Assembly (NCBI GenBank): GCA_963703555.1
Contig: CAVPEV010000046.1
Location: 88,996 to 152,995 of the forward strand
Length of the DNA stretch: 64,000 nt
Direction: 5' to 3'
Source: CAVPEV01 sp963703555
GTDB taxonomy: Bacteria; Actinomycetota; Actinomycetes; Actinomycetales; Cellulomonadaceae
The notes under the pieces were generated by a model, which was not told where the DNA came from, did not search any database, and was given only the letters and a program-made list of their open reading frames with translations. Below are positions 24,811 to 33,646 of the stretch, in pieces. The translations under genes were made by a program, and so were the position numbers. Position 1 is the stretch's first letter. The number at the start of each line of letters is the position of its first letter.

Positions 24811-26069
24811 TGACAGCGGCGCCCGCTCGCGTGGCGGCCGGCGCGCCTGCGCCCGGCACCGGCGCCGAGCCGGTCCGTGCCGGGTCTCGGTGGGGTCACT
24901 GGAACAGCGCGGTGACCAGCTACTACGTGATCATCGGGGCCACGGCGCTGTTGCTCATCCTCGGGCTGGTCATGGTGCTGTCGAGCTCGAGCGTCGAGTC
25001 GATCGCCGCCGGCCGGTCCCCGTACGCCGTGTTCGTCGATCAGGCGCGGTACGCGATCATGGCACTGCCCGTGGCCTGGGTGGCGTCCCGCCTGCCCAGC
25101 CGGCTCTATCAGCGGTGGGCGTGGCCCGTGCTCGGTCTGGCTGCCGTCCTCCAGCTGCTCGTCTTCGTCCCGGGCATCGGGTTCGGCGCGCACGGCAACC
25201 GCAACTGGATCCACCTGGCCGGCCTGACCGCTCAGCCGTCGGAGGCGATCAAGCTGGCCCTGGCCCTGTGGCTGGGTGCGGTGCTGTCCCGGAAGGCGTC
25301 GCTGCTGGGCGACTGGGGCCACGTCCTCGTGCCCGTCGTGCCCGTGTCCGGCCTGATGATCGGACTGGTCCTGCTCGGCCACGACCTGGGCACCGCCCTG
25401 GTGATGATGGTGCTGGTCGTCGGTGCGCTGTTCGTCGCCGGGGTGCCGATGCGCATGCTCACCGGCCTGGCGGCGATGGCCGGGCTGGTGGCCGGTGGCC
25501 TGGCGCTGACCAGTGACTCGAGGTTGTCCCGGATCATGTCCTGGTTCGGTGCGGGCTGCGACGTGCTCAACGAGTGCTACCAGACCGTGCACGGCGTGCA
25601 GGCCCTGGCGACAGGTGGCTGGGCCGGGCTGGGGCTCGGCCAGAGCCGGGAGAAGTGGTCCTACCTGCCCGAGGCCCACAACGACTTCATCTTCGCGATC
25701 ATCGGGGAGGAGCTCGGTCTGGTGGGTACCCTCCTGGTGCTCGCCCTGTTCGCCCTCCTGGCGCTGGCCATGCTGCGCGTCATGCGGCGCCACCCGGACC
25801 CGTTCGTCCGGGTGACCACGGGCGCGGTGCTGTGCTGGGTGATCGGCCAGGCGATGGTGAACGTCGCCGTGGTGATCGGCCTGCTGCCGGTGATCGGGGT
25901 GCCGCTGCCGCTGGTCTCCGCCGGTGGCTCGGCGCTGGTGACCACCCTGGTCGCGATCGGCGTCGTCGTGTCGTTCGCCCGGTCCGAGCCCGGTGCGCGG
26001 GAGGCTCTGGCTGCTCGGCCCGGCGTGGTCCGGCGCTCGCTGGCCGTCATCGGGGCGTCCCGTGCCTGA
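24810..26069 (+). CDS. ftsW: Septal peptidoglycan polymerase FtsW (SEDS family)
   Basis: A 419-residue SEDS glycosyltransferase that polymerises lipid II at the septum together with FtsI. It has about 10 membrane helices. Conserved segments include GLVMVLSSSSVESIA, NRNWIHLAGLTAQPSEAIKLAL, GHDLGTALVMM, the long extracellular loop with GQSREKWSYLPEAHNDFIFAIIGEELG, and PLPLVSAGGSALV. The start is ATG 24810 (TGATG overlap with murD). The cytoplasmic N-tail of about 30 residues is Ala/Pro-rich. murG begins in another frame just before its stop. Confidence 0.95.
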   Translation: MTAAPARVAAGAPAPGTGAEPVRAGSRWGHWNSAVTSYYVIIGATALLLILGLVMVLSSSSVESIAAGRSPYAVFVDQARYAIMALPVAWVASRLPSRLYQRWAWPVLGLAAVLQLLVFVPGIGFGAHGNRNWIHLAGLTAQPSEAIKLALALWLGAVLSRKASLLGDWGHVLVPVVPVSGLMIGLVLLGHDLGTALVMMVLVVGALFVAGVPMRMLTGLAAMAGLVAGGLALTSDSRLSRIMSWFGAGCDVLNECYQTVHGVQALATGGWAGLGLGQSREKWSYLPEAHNDFIFAIIGEELGLVGTLLVLALFALLALAMLRVMRRHPDPFVRVTTGAVLCWVIGQAMVNVAVVIGLLPVIGVPLPLVSAGGSALVTTLVAIGVVVSFARSEPGAREALAARPGVVRRSLAVIGASRA

Positions 26070-28680
26070 GCGTTCCATCCTGCTCGCGGGCGGTGGCACG
26101 GCCGGCCACGTCAACCCGCTGCTCGCCGTGGCGGCGGAGCTGCGCCGACGCGACCCGCAGGCGCGCGTGACGGTGCTCGGCACGAGCGAGGGCCTGGAGT
26201 CGCAGCTGGTGCCGGAGGCTGGTCTGCCTCTGGTGGTGGTCCCACGGGTGCCCATGCCGCGCCGGCCCACGCCCGAGTGGTTCGGGCTCCCTGGTCGCCT
26301 GCGGGGCGCGGTCCGGGCCGCGGACCGCGCCATCCTCGACGCGCGGGTCGAGGTCGTGGTCGGGTTCGGCGGCTACGTGTCGACCCCGGCGTACCTGGCC
26401 GCGCACGCCCGGCGGCTGCCGATCGTCGTGCACGAGCAGAATGCCCGGCCCGGGGTGGCGAACCGGCTGGGGGCGCGGTGGGCCACCCGAGTGGCGGTGA
26501 CCTTCCCCGGCACCCGGTTGCCGGGAGCCGTGGTGACGGGTCTGCCGCTGCGGCCCGCCGTGGTCGGGCTGCTGGCCGCCCGGCAGGCCGACCCGCAGGG
26601 CACCCGGGCGCGTGCCGCGGCCGACCTCGGCCTGGCCCCCGACCTGCCCACCCTCCTGGTCACCGGCGGCTCGCTCGGCGCGGTGAGCCTGAACGCGGCG
26701 GTCGCCGCGGCGGCGGCCGACCTGCTCGACGGCGCCCAGGTGCTGCACCTCACCGGCGCCGGCAAGGCGGAGGCGGTACGGGCTGCCGTGCGCGGGGTGC
26801 CGGGGGCCGAGCGGTACCACGTGCGGGAGTACCTCACCGAGATGGAGCAGGCGCTCGCGGTGGCGGACGTGGTGGTGTGCCGGGCCGGTGCGGGGACGGT
26901 GAGCGAGCTCACCGCGCTGGGCCTGCCTGCGGTGTACGTCCCTCTGCCGGTCGGCAACGGCGAGCAGCGGTTCAACGCTGCTGCCGTCGTGCAGGCCGGG
27001 GGCGGCCTGCTGGTGGCCGACGGTGCCCTCACCCCGGCCTGGCTGCACGAGCACGTCCGCGGTCTGCTCGTCGGCCCGGGTGCCGCGCAGCTGCGGGCTC
27101 GGATGGGTGCGGCGGCCGCGTCGGTCGGCATCCTCGATGCGACGGCGCGGGTCGCCGACCTCGTCGAGGATGCTCTGGCCGGGGCCGGGGCCGAGGCCGA
27201 GGGCGGGGGCGAGGCCGACGCGGCCCGCCGGGCCGGGCGGCTCGACGAACCGGCCCCGGCGGAGGTGGTCCCGCTGGCCGACCTCGGGCGCACGCACCTG
27301 CTCGGTGTCGGCGGCGCGGGCATGTCGGTCGTGGCCGAGCTGCTGGCGGCACGGGGTGTGGTCGTGAGCGGGTGCGACGCGCACGACGGTCCGGCCCTCG
27401 GGCGGCTGCGGGCTGCCGGCCTGCCCGTCGTGGTGGGTCATGACGTCGAGCACGTCGAGGCCGCTGACACGCTCGTGGTGACCAGCGCCGTGCGGCAGAC
27501 GACGCCCGAGCTGGTCGAGGCACGCCGGCGGGGGCTTCGGGTGCTGCACCGCTCCCAGGCGCTGGTGGCGTTGATGGCCGGGCGGGACGTGGTGGCCGTC
27601 GCCGGCGCCCACGGCAAGACCACGACGTCGGCGATGGTCGCTGCCGCGCTGGTGGGCGCGGGCCTGGACCCGTCGGTGGCGATCGGCGGGACCGTACTCA
27701 GCGACGACGGGTCCGCCCGCGGGGCGCGCGCCGGCGCCGGCCGGCCGTTCGTCGCCGAGGCGGACGAGTCGGACGGGTCCTTCCTGGTGTACCGGCCCAC
27801 GGTCGCGGTGGTGACCAACGTCGAGCCCGACCACCTGGACCACTACGGCACGACGGAGGCGTTCGAGCAGGCATTCGTCGACCTCACCGGACGGATCGTG
27901 GACGGCGGGCTGCTCGTGGCGTGCGCGGACGACGTCGGCGCCCGTCGGCTGGTCGAGCGCACCCGGGCGGGCCTCGGGCGCCGCGGAGTGCGGGTGGTCA
28001 CGTACGGCACGGCGCCCGACGCCGACGTCGAGGTGGGTGCGATGGTGGCCGACGCGGATCGGGCGGTGTGGTCGGTGCCTCTGGCGCCGCGCCGACCGGA
28101 CGCACCGGCGGCGGTCACGGTGGCGCTGTCGGTGCCCGGCGCGCAGAACGCGCTCGACGCAGCGGCTGCATGGCTCGCCGCGGTCGGCGTGGGGGCGGAC
28201 CCAGCGGCGGCCGCCGAGGGGCTGGCGGCCTTCCGGGGGACCGCACGGCGCTTCGAGGTCCGTGGCCGGGCCGGCGGCGTCCTCGTCGTCGACGACTACG
28301 CCCACCACCCCACCGAGGTGGACGTGCTGCTGAGGCAGGCTCGGTCGGTGGCCGGCGCCGGTCGTGTCCTCGTCGTGTTCCAGCCGCACCTGTACTCGCG
28401 CACCAGGACGTTCGCGGAGCGGTTCGCCCAGACGCTCGATCTGGCCGACGTGGCCGTCGTCACCGACGTGTACGCCGCGCGGGAGGAGTGGGACCCCGAC
28501 GTGTCGGGGGAGACGATCACCCGGCACGCGCGGCGGGCCGTGTCCGTCCCGGACCGGCACGACGCGGCACGGCGGGTCGCCGCTGCCGCTCTGCCCGGCG
28601 ACCTCGTGCTCACCGTCGGGGCGGGCGACGTCACCGAGCTCGGTGCCGAGATCCTCGAGCTCCTGGCTGCACGCTCGTGA
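26062..28680 (+). CDS. murGC: MurG-MurC fusion: lipid II glycosyltransferase and UDP-MurNAc:L-Ala ligase
   Basis: One open frame of 872 residues covers two normally separate genes. Residues 1 to about 372 are MurG: GGGTAGHVNP, GFGGYVSTPAYLAA, HEQNARPGVANR, TGGSLGAVSLN, CRAGAGTVSELTALG and NGEQRFNA. A Gly/Ala/Glu-rich linker (about 373-405) leads to a full MurC: GVGGAGMS near 415, ATP loop GAHGKTTTSAM near 515, EADESDGSF, VEPDHLDHYG and DDYAHHPTEV. No stop codon lies between them. An in-frame GTG at 27265 could give a separate MurC by internal initiation. Both active sites look intact. It overlaps ftsW and ftsQ by short stretches. Confidence 0.92.
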   Translation: MPERSILLAGGGTAGHVNPLLAVAAELRRRDPQARVTVLGTSEGLESQLVPEAGLPLVVVPRVPMPRRPTPEWFGLPGRLRGAVRAADRAILDARVEVVVGFGGYVSTPAYLAAHARRLPIVVHEQNARPGVANRLGARWATRVAVTFPGTRLPGAVVTGLPLRPAVVGLLAARQADPQGTRARAAADLGLAPDLPTLLVTGGSLGAVSLNAAVAAAAADLLDGAQVLHLTGAGKAEAVRAAVRGVPGAERYHVREYLTEMEQALAVADVVVCRAGAGTVSELTALGLPAVYVPLPVGNGEQRFNAAAVVQAGGGLLVADGALTPAWLHEHVRGLLVGPGAAQLRARMGAAAASVGILDATARVADLVEDALAGAGAEAEGGGEADAARRAGRLDEPAPAEVVPLADLGRTHLLGVGGAGMSVVAELLAARGVVVSGCDAHDGPALGRLRAAGLPVVVGHDVEHVEAADTLVVTSAVRQTTPELVEARRRGLRVLHRSQALVALMAGRDVVAVAGAHGKTTTSAMVAAALVGAGLDPSVAIGGTVLSDDGSARGARAGAGRPFVAEADESDGSFLVYRPTVAVVTNVEPDHLDHYGTTEAFEQAFVDLTGRIVDGGLLVACADDVGARRLVERTRAGLGRRGVRVVTYGTAPDADVEVGAMVADADRAVWSVPLAPRRPDAPAAVTVALSVPGAQNALDAAAAWLAAVGVGADPAAAAEGLAAFRGTARRFEVRGRAGGVLVVDDYAHHPTEVDVLLRQARSVAGAGRVLVVFQPHLYSRTRTFAERFAQTLDLADVAVVTDVYAAREEWDPDVSGETITRHARRAVSVPDRHDAARRVAAAALPGDLVLTVGAGDVTELGAEILELLAARS

Positions 28681-29600
28681 GCCCCCGCCGACCGCAGGCG
28701 CCGGTCCGGGTCGCCCCGGCGCGTCGGTCTGCGCAACGCGCACCGGCAGACCCTGCCGCTGTGCCGGTGCCGCCCCGGCGTGCCGCTGAGCGGCCGCCGG
28801 TCGGCTCGCGGTCCGGCACGGCGGCTGTGGGGCGGCACGGGCGGGTGCCGCCGGCGGGCCCGTCGGTGGTGTCGCAGGGTTCGGCCGCGCGGTTCGCCGA
28901 GCGTGCTCGCGCACGCCGCAGGCTCACGGTGCGTCGTGCGGCGATCCTCGGTGGTTGCCTGCTCGCGGCGGGCCTGCTGGCCTGGGTGCTGTTGTGGTCC
29001 CCGGTGCTGGGGCTGCGCGCCGACGACGTGCAGGTCTCCGGTGCGGGCGGGGTGGTGGACGTGCAGCAGGTTCGGGCCGTCGTCGGCGCGCACGACGGGA
29101 CACCCCTGCCCCGGCTCGACCTGGGCGCGGTCCGGGCGGCGGTGCTCGACGTCCCCGGCGTCCGTGCCGTCGAGGTGAGCAGGGACTGGCCGCACGGTGT
29201 CGTCCTCGGGCTGGTCGCCAGGGAGCCGGTGGCCGCCGTCCCGGACGGGACCGGTTTCGGCCTGCTGGACGACGAGGGTGTCCAGGTCGGTCGGGTGGAT
29301 ACCGCGCCGAACGGTCTGCCGGTCGTCGACGTGCCGGCGGACGATCCCCGGACCGTGACCGCCGTGCTCGCCGTGCTGCACGGGTTGCCGCCCGGGCTCC
29401 TCGCGGACGTCGGCTCGGTGTCGGCGCAGTCCCTGGACACCGTGCGGCTCGGGCTGCGGGACGGCACGCAGGTGGAGTGGGGGAGCGCCGACCAGACAGC
29501 GCTCAAGGCCGCGGTGCTGCAGGCGCTGCGGGCTGCCCCGCAGAGCGCCGGGGCCCGGGTGGTCGACGTCTCCGCCCCGACCCTGCCGGTCACCCGCTGA
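28677..29600 (+). CDS. ftsQ: Cell division protein FtsQ
   Basis: A 307-residue bitopic division protein. It has a long Pro/Arg-rich cytoplasmic tail (1-90), one membrane helix (about 97-117, AILGGCLLAAGLLAWVLLW), a POTRA domain (LRADDVQVSGAGGVVDVQQVRAVV ... VRAVEVSRDWPHGVVLGLVAREP) and the FtsQ beta domain (GFGLLDDEGVQVG ... LPVVDVP). It links FtsL/DivIC to the divisome. The GTG start overlaps the murGC stop by GTGA. The cytoplasmic tail is longer than in E. coli, as is usual in actinobacteria. Confidence 0.93.
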   Translation: MSPRRPQAPVRVAPARRSAQRAPADPAAVPVPPRRAAERPPVGSRSGTAAVGRHGRVPPAGPSVVSQGSAARFAERARARRRLTVRRAAILGGCLLAAGLLAWVLLWSPVLGLRADDVQVSGAGGVVDVQQVRAVVGAHDGTPLPRLDLGAVRAAVLDVPGVRAVEVSRDWPHGVVLGLVAREPVAAVPDGTGFGLLDDEGVQVGRVDTAPNGLPVVDVPADDPRTVTAVLAVLHGLPPGLLADVGSVSAQSLDTVRLGLRDGTQVEWGSADQTALKAAVLQALRAAPQSAGARVVDVSAPTLPVTR

Positions 29601-29749
29601 GCGGGCCCGACGGTCCGCGCACCGGGCCGCGCGCGCACGACTCGCGGGCCCGCCGCAGGCACGAGTCGCGGGCGACACGCACCGCACGGTCGTTGATCCG
29701 GACGGGATGCACACCTACCGTCGCACACGACAGCAGGGTCTGACATAAC

Positions 29750-29770
29750 TATAACCCTCTACCTGAGGGT
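29750..29770 (+). promoter_or_regulatory. ftsZ promoter -10 (TATAAC) and overlapping inverted repeat
   Basis: TATAAC (29750-29755) is a strong -10 in AT-rich sequence. It overlaps ACCCTC-TACCT-GAGGGT (29754-29770), a perfect 6-bp inverted repeat that could be an operator. It lies 47-67 bp upstream of the ftsZ GTG. Confidence 0.55.
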
Positions 29771-29816
29771 GAATGTTTCCGACGATCCCCGCACGACACG
29801 ACGAGAGGGACCTCCT

Positions 29817-31028
29817 GTGGCAGCTCCTCAGAACTACCTGGCGGTCATCAAGGTCGTCGGGATCGGCGGCGGCGGCGTCAACGCCGTGAACCGGATGATC
29901 GAGGTCGGTCTGAAGGGCGTGGAGTTCATCGCCGTCAACACCGACGCCCAGGCGCTGCTGATGTCCGATGCCGACGTCAAGCTCGACGTCGGTCGCGAGC
30001 TCACCCGAGGTCTCGGAGCGGGTGCAGACCCCGAGGTCGGTCGGCGAGCAGCCGAGGACCACACCGAGGAGATCGAGGACGTGCTTCGCGGGGCGGACAT
30101 GGTGTTCGTCACCGCGGGGGAGGGCGGCGGCACCGGGACCGGCGGCGCACCCGTGGTCGCCCGGATCGCCCGCTCCCTCGGTTCACTGACCATCGGTGTC
30201 GTCACCCGGCCGTTCACCTTCGAGGGGCGGCGCCGCTCGGTGCAGGCCGAGACCGGGATCGAGGGTCTGCGGGCGGAGGTCGACACGCTCATCGTCATAC
30301 CGAACGACCGTCTGCTGTCCATCTCCGACCGCTCGGTGTCGGTGCTCGACGCGTTCCGGTCCGCGGACCAGGTGCTGCTCTCCGGTGTCCAGGGGATCAC
30401 GGATCTCATCACGACGCCCGGGCTGATCAACCTGGACTTCGCCGACGTCAAGTCCATCATGCAGGGTGCCGGGTCGGCCTTGATGGGCATCGGTTCCGCG
30501 CGCGGGGAGGACCGGGCCGTGCAGGCGGCCGAGCTGGCCATCTCGTCCCCGTTGCTGGAGGCGAGCATCGACGGTGCCCATGGCGTGCTGCTGAGCATCC
30601 AGGGCGGCTCCGACCTCGGGCTCTTCGAGATCAACGAGGCAGCACGCCTGGTCCAGGAGGCCGCGCACCCGGAGGCGAACATCATCTTCGGAGCCGTCAT
30701 CGACGACGCCCTGGGTGACGAGGTGCGGGTGACCGTCATCGCTGCGGGGTTCGACAGCGGCTCTCCGTCGGTGCGTCACGATGCCCGGGCGCTGGGCCAG
30801 GTGGTCGGCGCCGACGGCGCACCGGCACCCGTGGTGGGGACGACGGGTGAGCCGGTAGCGGCGGGCGGCGGCCCGACGCACGCGGCGCCGCTCCCCGGTG
30901 TCCCGGTGGACGCCGAGCTGCCCCGGTTCCTCGACCCGACCGCAGAACCGCTCGAGGTGCCTCGGGTCCTGGAGGAGGGGTCGCGCACGCAGCCGGACGA
31001 GCTGGACGTGCCCGACTTCCTCAAGTGA
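29817..31028 (+). CDS. ftsZ: Cell division GTPase FtsZ
   Basis: The tubulin homologue that forms the Z-ring; 403 residues. The start is GTG 29817, giving the standard actinobacterial VAAPQNYLAVIKVVGIGGGGVNAV, with GAGAGGG upstream; an earlier ATG at 29769 is rejected. The GTP signature GGGTGTGG is at about 104-111, and NTDAQALL, the synergy-loop region INLDFADVKSIM and a variable linker follow. The C-terminal tail ends ELDVPDFLK, the conserved peptide that binds SepF. It has its own promoter 3' of ftsQ. Confidence 0.98.
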   Translation: MAAPQNYLAVIKVVGIGGGGVNAVNRMIEVGLKGVEFIAVNTDAQALLMSDADVKLDVGRELTRGLGAGADPEVGRRAAEDHTEEIEDVLRGADMVFVTAGEGGGTGTGGAPVVARIARSLGSLTIGVVTRPFTFEGRRRSVQAETGIEGLRAEVDTLIVIPNDRLLSISDRSVSVLDAFRSADQVLLSGVQGITDLITTPGLINLDFADVKSIMQGAGSALMGIGSARGEDRAVQAAELAISSPLLEASIDGAHGVLLSIQGGSDLGLFEINEAARLVQEAAHPEANIIFGAVIDDALGDEVRVTVIAAGFDSGSPSVRHDARALGQVVGADGAPAPVVGTTGEPVAAGGGPTHAAPLPGVPVDAELPRFLDPTAEPLEVPRVLEEGSRTQPDELDVPDFLK

Positions 31029-31870
31029 CGCCGGGCCGGCGAGCGGCCACCCCGGCGGACCTCGGGGGGCCGCCGGGCCTCGAGGTCCTCGAGGTGGATC
31101 TCGGGCCCCGGGTGCTCGCCGGCTTCACGCTGCGGGGGCGCGGCGGCAGCCCGGCTCCGTGGGCGGGTCTGAACCTCGGGCTGCACGTCGGGGACGATCC
31201 CGTCCGGGTCGCCGCGCACCGCGCCCGCGTGCAGGGCTGGGTCGGCGCCCCGGTCGCCTATGCCGACCAGCGCCACGGTGCCCTCGTGCACCGGGTGGAC
31301 GCGGTGCCGACCGGCTCGGTGGTCGCCGTCGCGGACGCCCTCCTGACGACGCGGACCGACGTCGCCGTTGCCGTCCTGGTAGCCGACTGCGTCCCGGTCC
31401 TGCTGGCGGATCCGGCCGCGGGTGTGGTGGCGGCCGTGCACGCCGGCCGGCGCGGGCTGGTCGCCGGGGTCCTGCAGGCGGCGCTCGCTGCCCTGGAGGA
31501 TGCCGGGGCGGACCTGTCGCGCACCCGCGCGGTGGTGGGGCCGGCCATCGACGGCGCTGCCTACGAAGTGCCGGCCGACCTGCAGGCCGAGGTCGCGGAG
31601 CTGGTCCCGGAGGCGGCCTGCACGACGGCGTGGGGCACCCCGGGTCTGGACCTGCCGGGCGCCGCTTCCGCCGTGCTGATGCGGGCCGGCGTCGCCGTCC
31701 ACCGGGTCGCGGCGTCCACGTGGTCCGACCCGCGGCTGTACTCCTACCGCAGGGCCCGGGACGGGGCCGGACCCCGGGCCATGGCCGGTACGACCGGCCG
31801 GTTCGCCGGTGTGGTGCGCCTGCTCGACGCGCCGCGTGTCGTCCCGGTCGGACGGCGTGAGTGGCACTAG
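31025..31870 (+). CDS. pgeF: PgeF/YfiH-family protein (purine nucleoside phosphorylase / 'polyphenol oxidase')
   Basis: A 281-residue DUF152 protein in its usual place between ftsZ and sepF. Members are multicopper-oxidase-unrelated zinc enzymes with purine nucleoside phosphorylase or peptidoglycan-editing activity. Zinc ligands are recognisable as the His of QRHGALVH, the Cys of VADCVPVLL and the His of AAVHAGRRGL. The common CGxCYEV motif reads IDGAAYEV here, so its cysteines are missing, and ASTWSDPRLYSYRR lacks the usual Cys-Thr. The GTG start overlaps the ftsZ stop. The exact substrate cannot be set from sequence. Confidence 0.9.
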   Translation: MTPGRRAATPADLGGPPGLEVLEVDLGPRVLAGFTLRGRGGSPAPWAGLNLGLHVGDDPVRVAAHRARVQGWVGAPVAYADQRHGALVHRVDAVPTGSVVAVADALLTTRTDVAVAVLVADCVPVLLADPAAGVVAAVHAGRRGLVAGVLQAALAALEDAGADLSRTRAVVGPAIDGAAYEVPADLQAEVAELVPEAACTTAWGTPGLDLPGAASAVLMRAGVAVHRVAASTWSDPRLYSYRRARDGAGPRAMAGTTGRFAGVVRLLDAPRVVPVGRREWH

Positions 31871-31914
31871 CCTGGCCCGCAGGTCACCGACACACGCACA
31901 GGACGGGGAACCCG

Positions 31915-32370
31915 ATGGCCGGAGCGCTGCGCAGGACGATGCTGTACCTCGGCCTCGCCGACGACGCGGGTGAGCAGGCCGTCGAGGATGACGGCTACGA
32001 CGAGTCGGAGATGACGATGGCCGAGGAGCACCAGGCCCAGGTGACGCCGCTGCGGCGAGCATCCGTCCAGGCCGTCGCACCTGCTGGCGAGCTGCGGCGG
32101 ATCACCACCGTCCACCCACGCTCCTACAACGACGCCCGGACGATCGGTGAGGCCTTCCGCGAGGGCACACCGGTGATCATCAACCTCACCGACATGGACG
32201 ACGCGGACGCGAAGCGGTTGGTGGACTTCTCGGCCGGCATCGTGTTCGGCCTGCACGGTGCGATCGAACGGGTGACGAGCAAGGTCTTCCTGCTCTCCCC
32301 CTCGCATGTGGAGGTCATCGGCGAAGAGGGCTCGGACGCCCCGCGGTCGACCTTCTACAACCAGAGCTGA
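31915..32370 (+). CDS. sepF: Cell division protein SepF
   Basis: A 151-residue protein: N-terminal amphipathic membrane-targeting helix (MAGALRRTMLYLGL), an acidic linker, and the SepF domain (about 68-140; TVHPRSYNDARTIGEAFREGTPVIINLTDMDDADAKRLVDFSAGIVFGL). It tethers FtsZ to the membrane; actinobacteria lack FtsA. The start is ATG 31915; upstream in-frame codons lie in the pgeF 3' end and a likely TAGCCT -10. Its stop overlaps the next ATG. Confidence 0.96.
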   Translation: MAGALRRTMLYLGLADDAGEQAVEDDGYDESEMTMAEEHQAQVTPLRRASVQAVAPAGELRRITTVHPRSYNDARTIGEAFREGTPVIINLTDMDDADAKRLVDFSAGIVFGLHGAIERVTSKVFLLSPSHVEVIGEEGSDAPRSTFYNQS

Positions 32371-32654
32371 TGCACGTCGTCGCGAGCCTGGCGTCGCTGA
32401 TCGTCTCGCTCTTCGTGCTGGTCCTGTTCGTGCGGCTGATCTTCGACTGGGTAGCGTTGTTCGCGCGGGACTGGCGCCCGCGCGGTGTCGCTCTGGTCGT
32501 GGCCGAGGCCACGTACACGGTCACGGACCCGCCGTTGCGGTTCCTGCGGCGCCTCATCCCACCGCTGACCATCGGAGCGGTCCGGCTGGACCTGGCGTTC
32601 CTCGTCCTGCTGCTGGCCTGCTCCGTGCTGCTGTCGCTGCTGAGCGCCCTGTGA
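32370..32654 (+). CDS. YggT family membrane protein
   Basis: A 94-residue protein with two membrane helices (about 3-27 and 72-92) joined by a loop containing TDPPLRFLRRLIPPLTIG, the YggT signature. It follows sepF with a TGATG overlap, the usual order in Gram-positive bacteria. YggT proteins are linked to division-site or osmotic functions, but no mechanism is established. Confidence 0.93.
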   Translation: MHVVASLASLIVSLFVLVLFVRLIFDWVALFARDWRPRGVALVVAEATYTVTDPPLRFLRRLIPPLTIGAVRLDLAFLVLLLACSVLLSLLSAL

Positions 32655-32793
32655 CTCGCGCCGCCTGGGCGCCGGCACGCCGCGGCGCGCCCGTGCGCGG
32701 ATGCGTCAACGCCGTGACACTCCGCTACGGTGACTCCAGACGGTCGGTGAACTCGCGCTGGCCTGAGCAGCTCGACCTGAAGAGGTGACGACG

Positions 32794-33525
32794 GTGGAAC
32801 CGCTGACCGCGGAAGAAGTGCTCCACGTGAAGTTCACGGCGACCAAGTTCCGCGAAGGTTACGACCAGGACGAGGTCGACGACTTCCTCGATCGGGTGGT
32901 CGCGACGCTGCAGGGGCTCCAGGGTGAGAACGACGACCTGCGCGGCAAGCTCGCGGCAGCGGAGCGGCGCGTCGCCGAGCTGACCCGGCAGTCCGCCCGG
33001 ACGGGCGAGCCGCCCGCCGAGGCCGAGCCCGAGCCGGCCCCGCGGTTCAGCGCACCAGCGCCGGTGGTGGCGCCCGTCCAGGTCGCGGCCGAGGCGGCGC
33101 CGATCGCGGTCAGCGCGCCCGTGCCGGTCGCCGGCGGGGAGCCGGAGTCCGCGACGGGGATGCTCATGCTGGCCCAGAAGCTGCACGACGACTACGTGCG
33201 CAGCGGCCAGGAGGAGGGTGAGCGGCTCATCGCCGAGGCCCGCGCCCAGGCGGCGCGGATCGTCCGCGAGGCGGAGGAGACCAGCGCCCGCACCCTGAGC
33301 CAGCTGGAGCAGGAGCGGTCATTGCTGGAGCGGAAGATCGACGAGCTGCGGGTCTTCGAGCGCGACTACCGCACGCGGCTGAAGAGCTACCTGGAGAACC
33401 TGCTCGGCGACCTGGACAACCGGGGCGGCGCGCTGGACAACCGGGGCGGCGCGCTGGACAGCCGGGGCGGCGCGCTGGCGTCGCCGCAGCCCGGACACGG
33501 CCTGCGCGACGGCCTGGGAATCTGA
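32794..33525 (+). CDS. divIVA: DivIVA/Wag31 polar growth and division protein
   Basis: A coiled-coil scaffold for polar growth, 243 residues. The N-terminal DivIVA domain reads VEPLTAEEVLHVKFTATKFREGYDQDEVDDFLDRV, followed by coiled coil (QGENDDLRGKLAAAERRVAEL), a Pro/Ala-rich linker and a second long coiled coil (about 110-200). The C-terminus has three LDNRGGA-type repeats. GTG 32794 is chosen because AGAGG lies 8 nt before it; a GTG at 32785 would overlap that site. A hairpin terminator follows. Confidence 0.94.
   Translation: MEPLTAEEVLHVKFTATKFREGYDQDEVDDFLDRVVATLQGLQGENDDLRGKLAAAERRVAELTRQSARTGEPPAEAEPEPAPRFSAPAPVVAPVQVAAEAAPIAVSAPVPVAGGEPESATGMLMLAQKLHDDYVRSGQEEGERLIAEARAQAARIVREAEETSARTLSQLEQERSLLERKIDELRVFERDYRTRLKSYLENLLGDLDNRGGALDNRGGALDSRGGALASPQPGHGLRDGLGI
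33412..33474 (+). repeat. 21-bp tandem repeat at the 3' end of divIVA (3 copies)
   Basis: Units at 33412, 33433 and 33454 differ by one base in the third copy. Each encodes LDNRGGA (LDSRGGA in the third). They follow the last coiled coil. Confidence 0.92.
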
Positions 33526-33552
33526 CCTCGCCGGACGTCCGCGGTCCCGCAG

Positions 33553-33577
33553 GCGCCCGGAGCACGGTACCGGGCGC
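33553..33577 (+). terminator. Terminator hairpin after divIVA
   Basis: GCGCCCGG and CCGGGCGC form a perfect 8-bp stem with a 9-nt loop, starting 28 bp after the divIVA stop. Confidence 0.65.
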
Positions 33578-33646
33578 GTCGGGGTTGTGCTGGGCGCCGC
33601 GCACCCGTAGTCTCTGCGGACCTCACGACAGATCTGGGGGGTTCTC

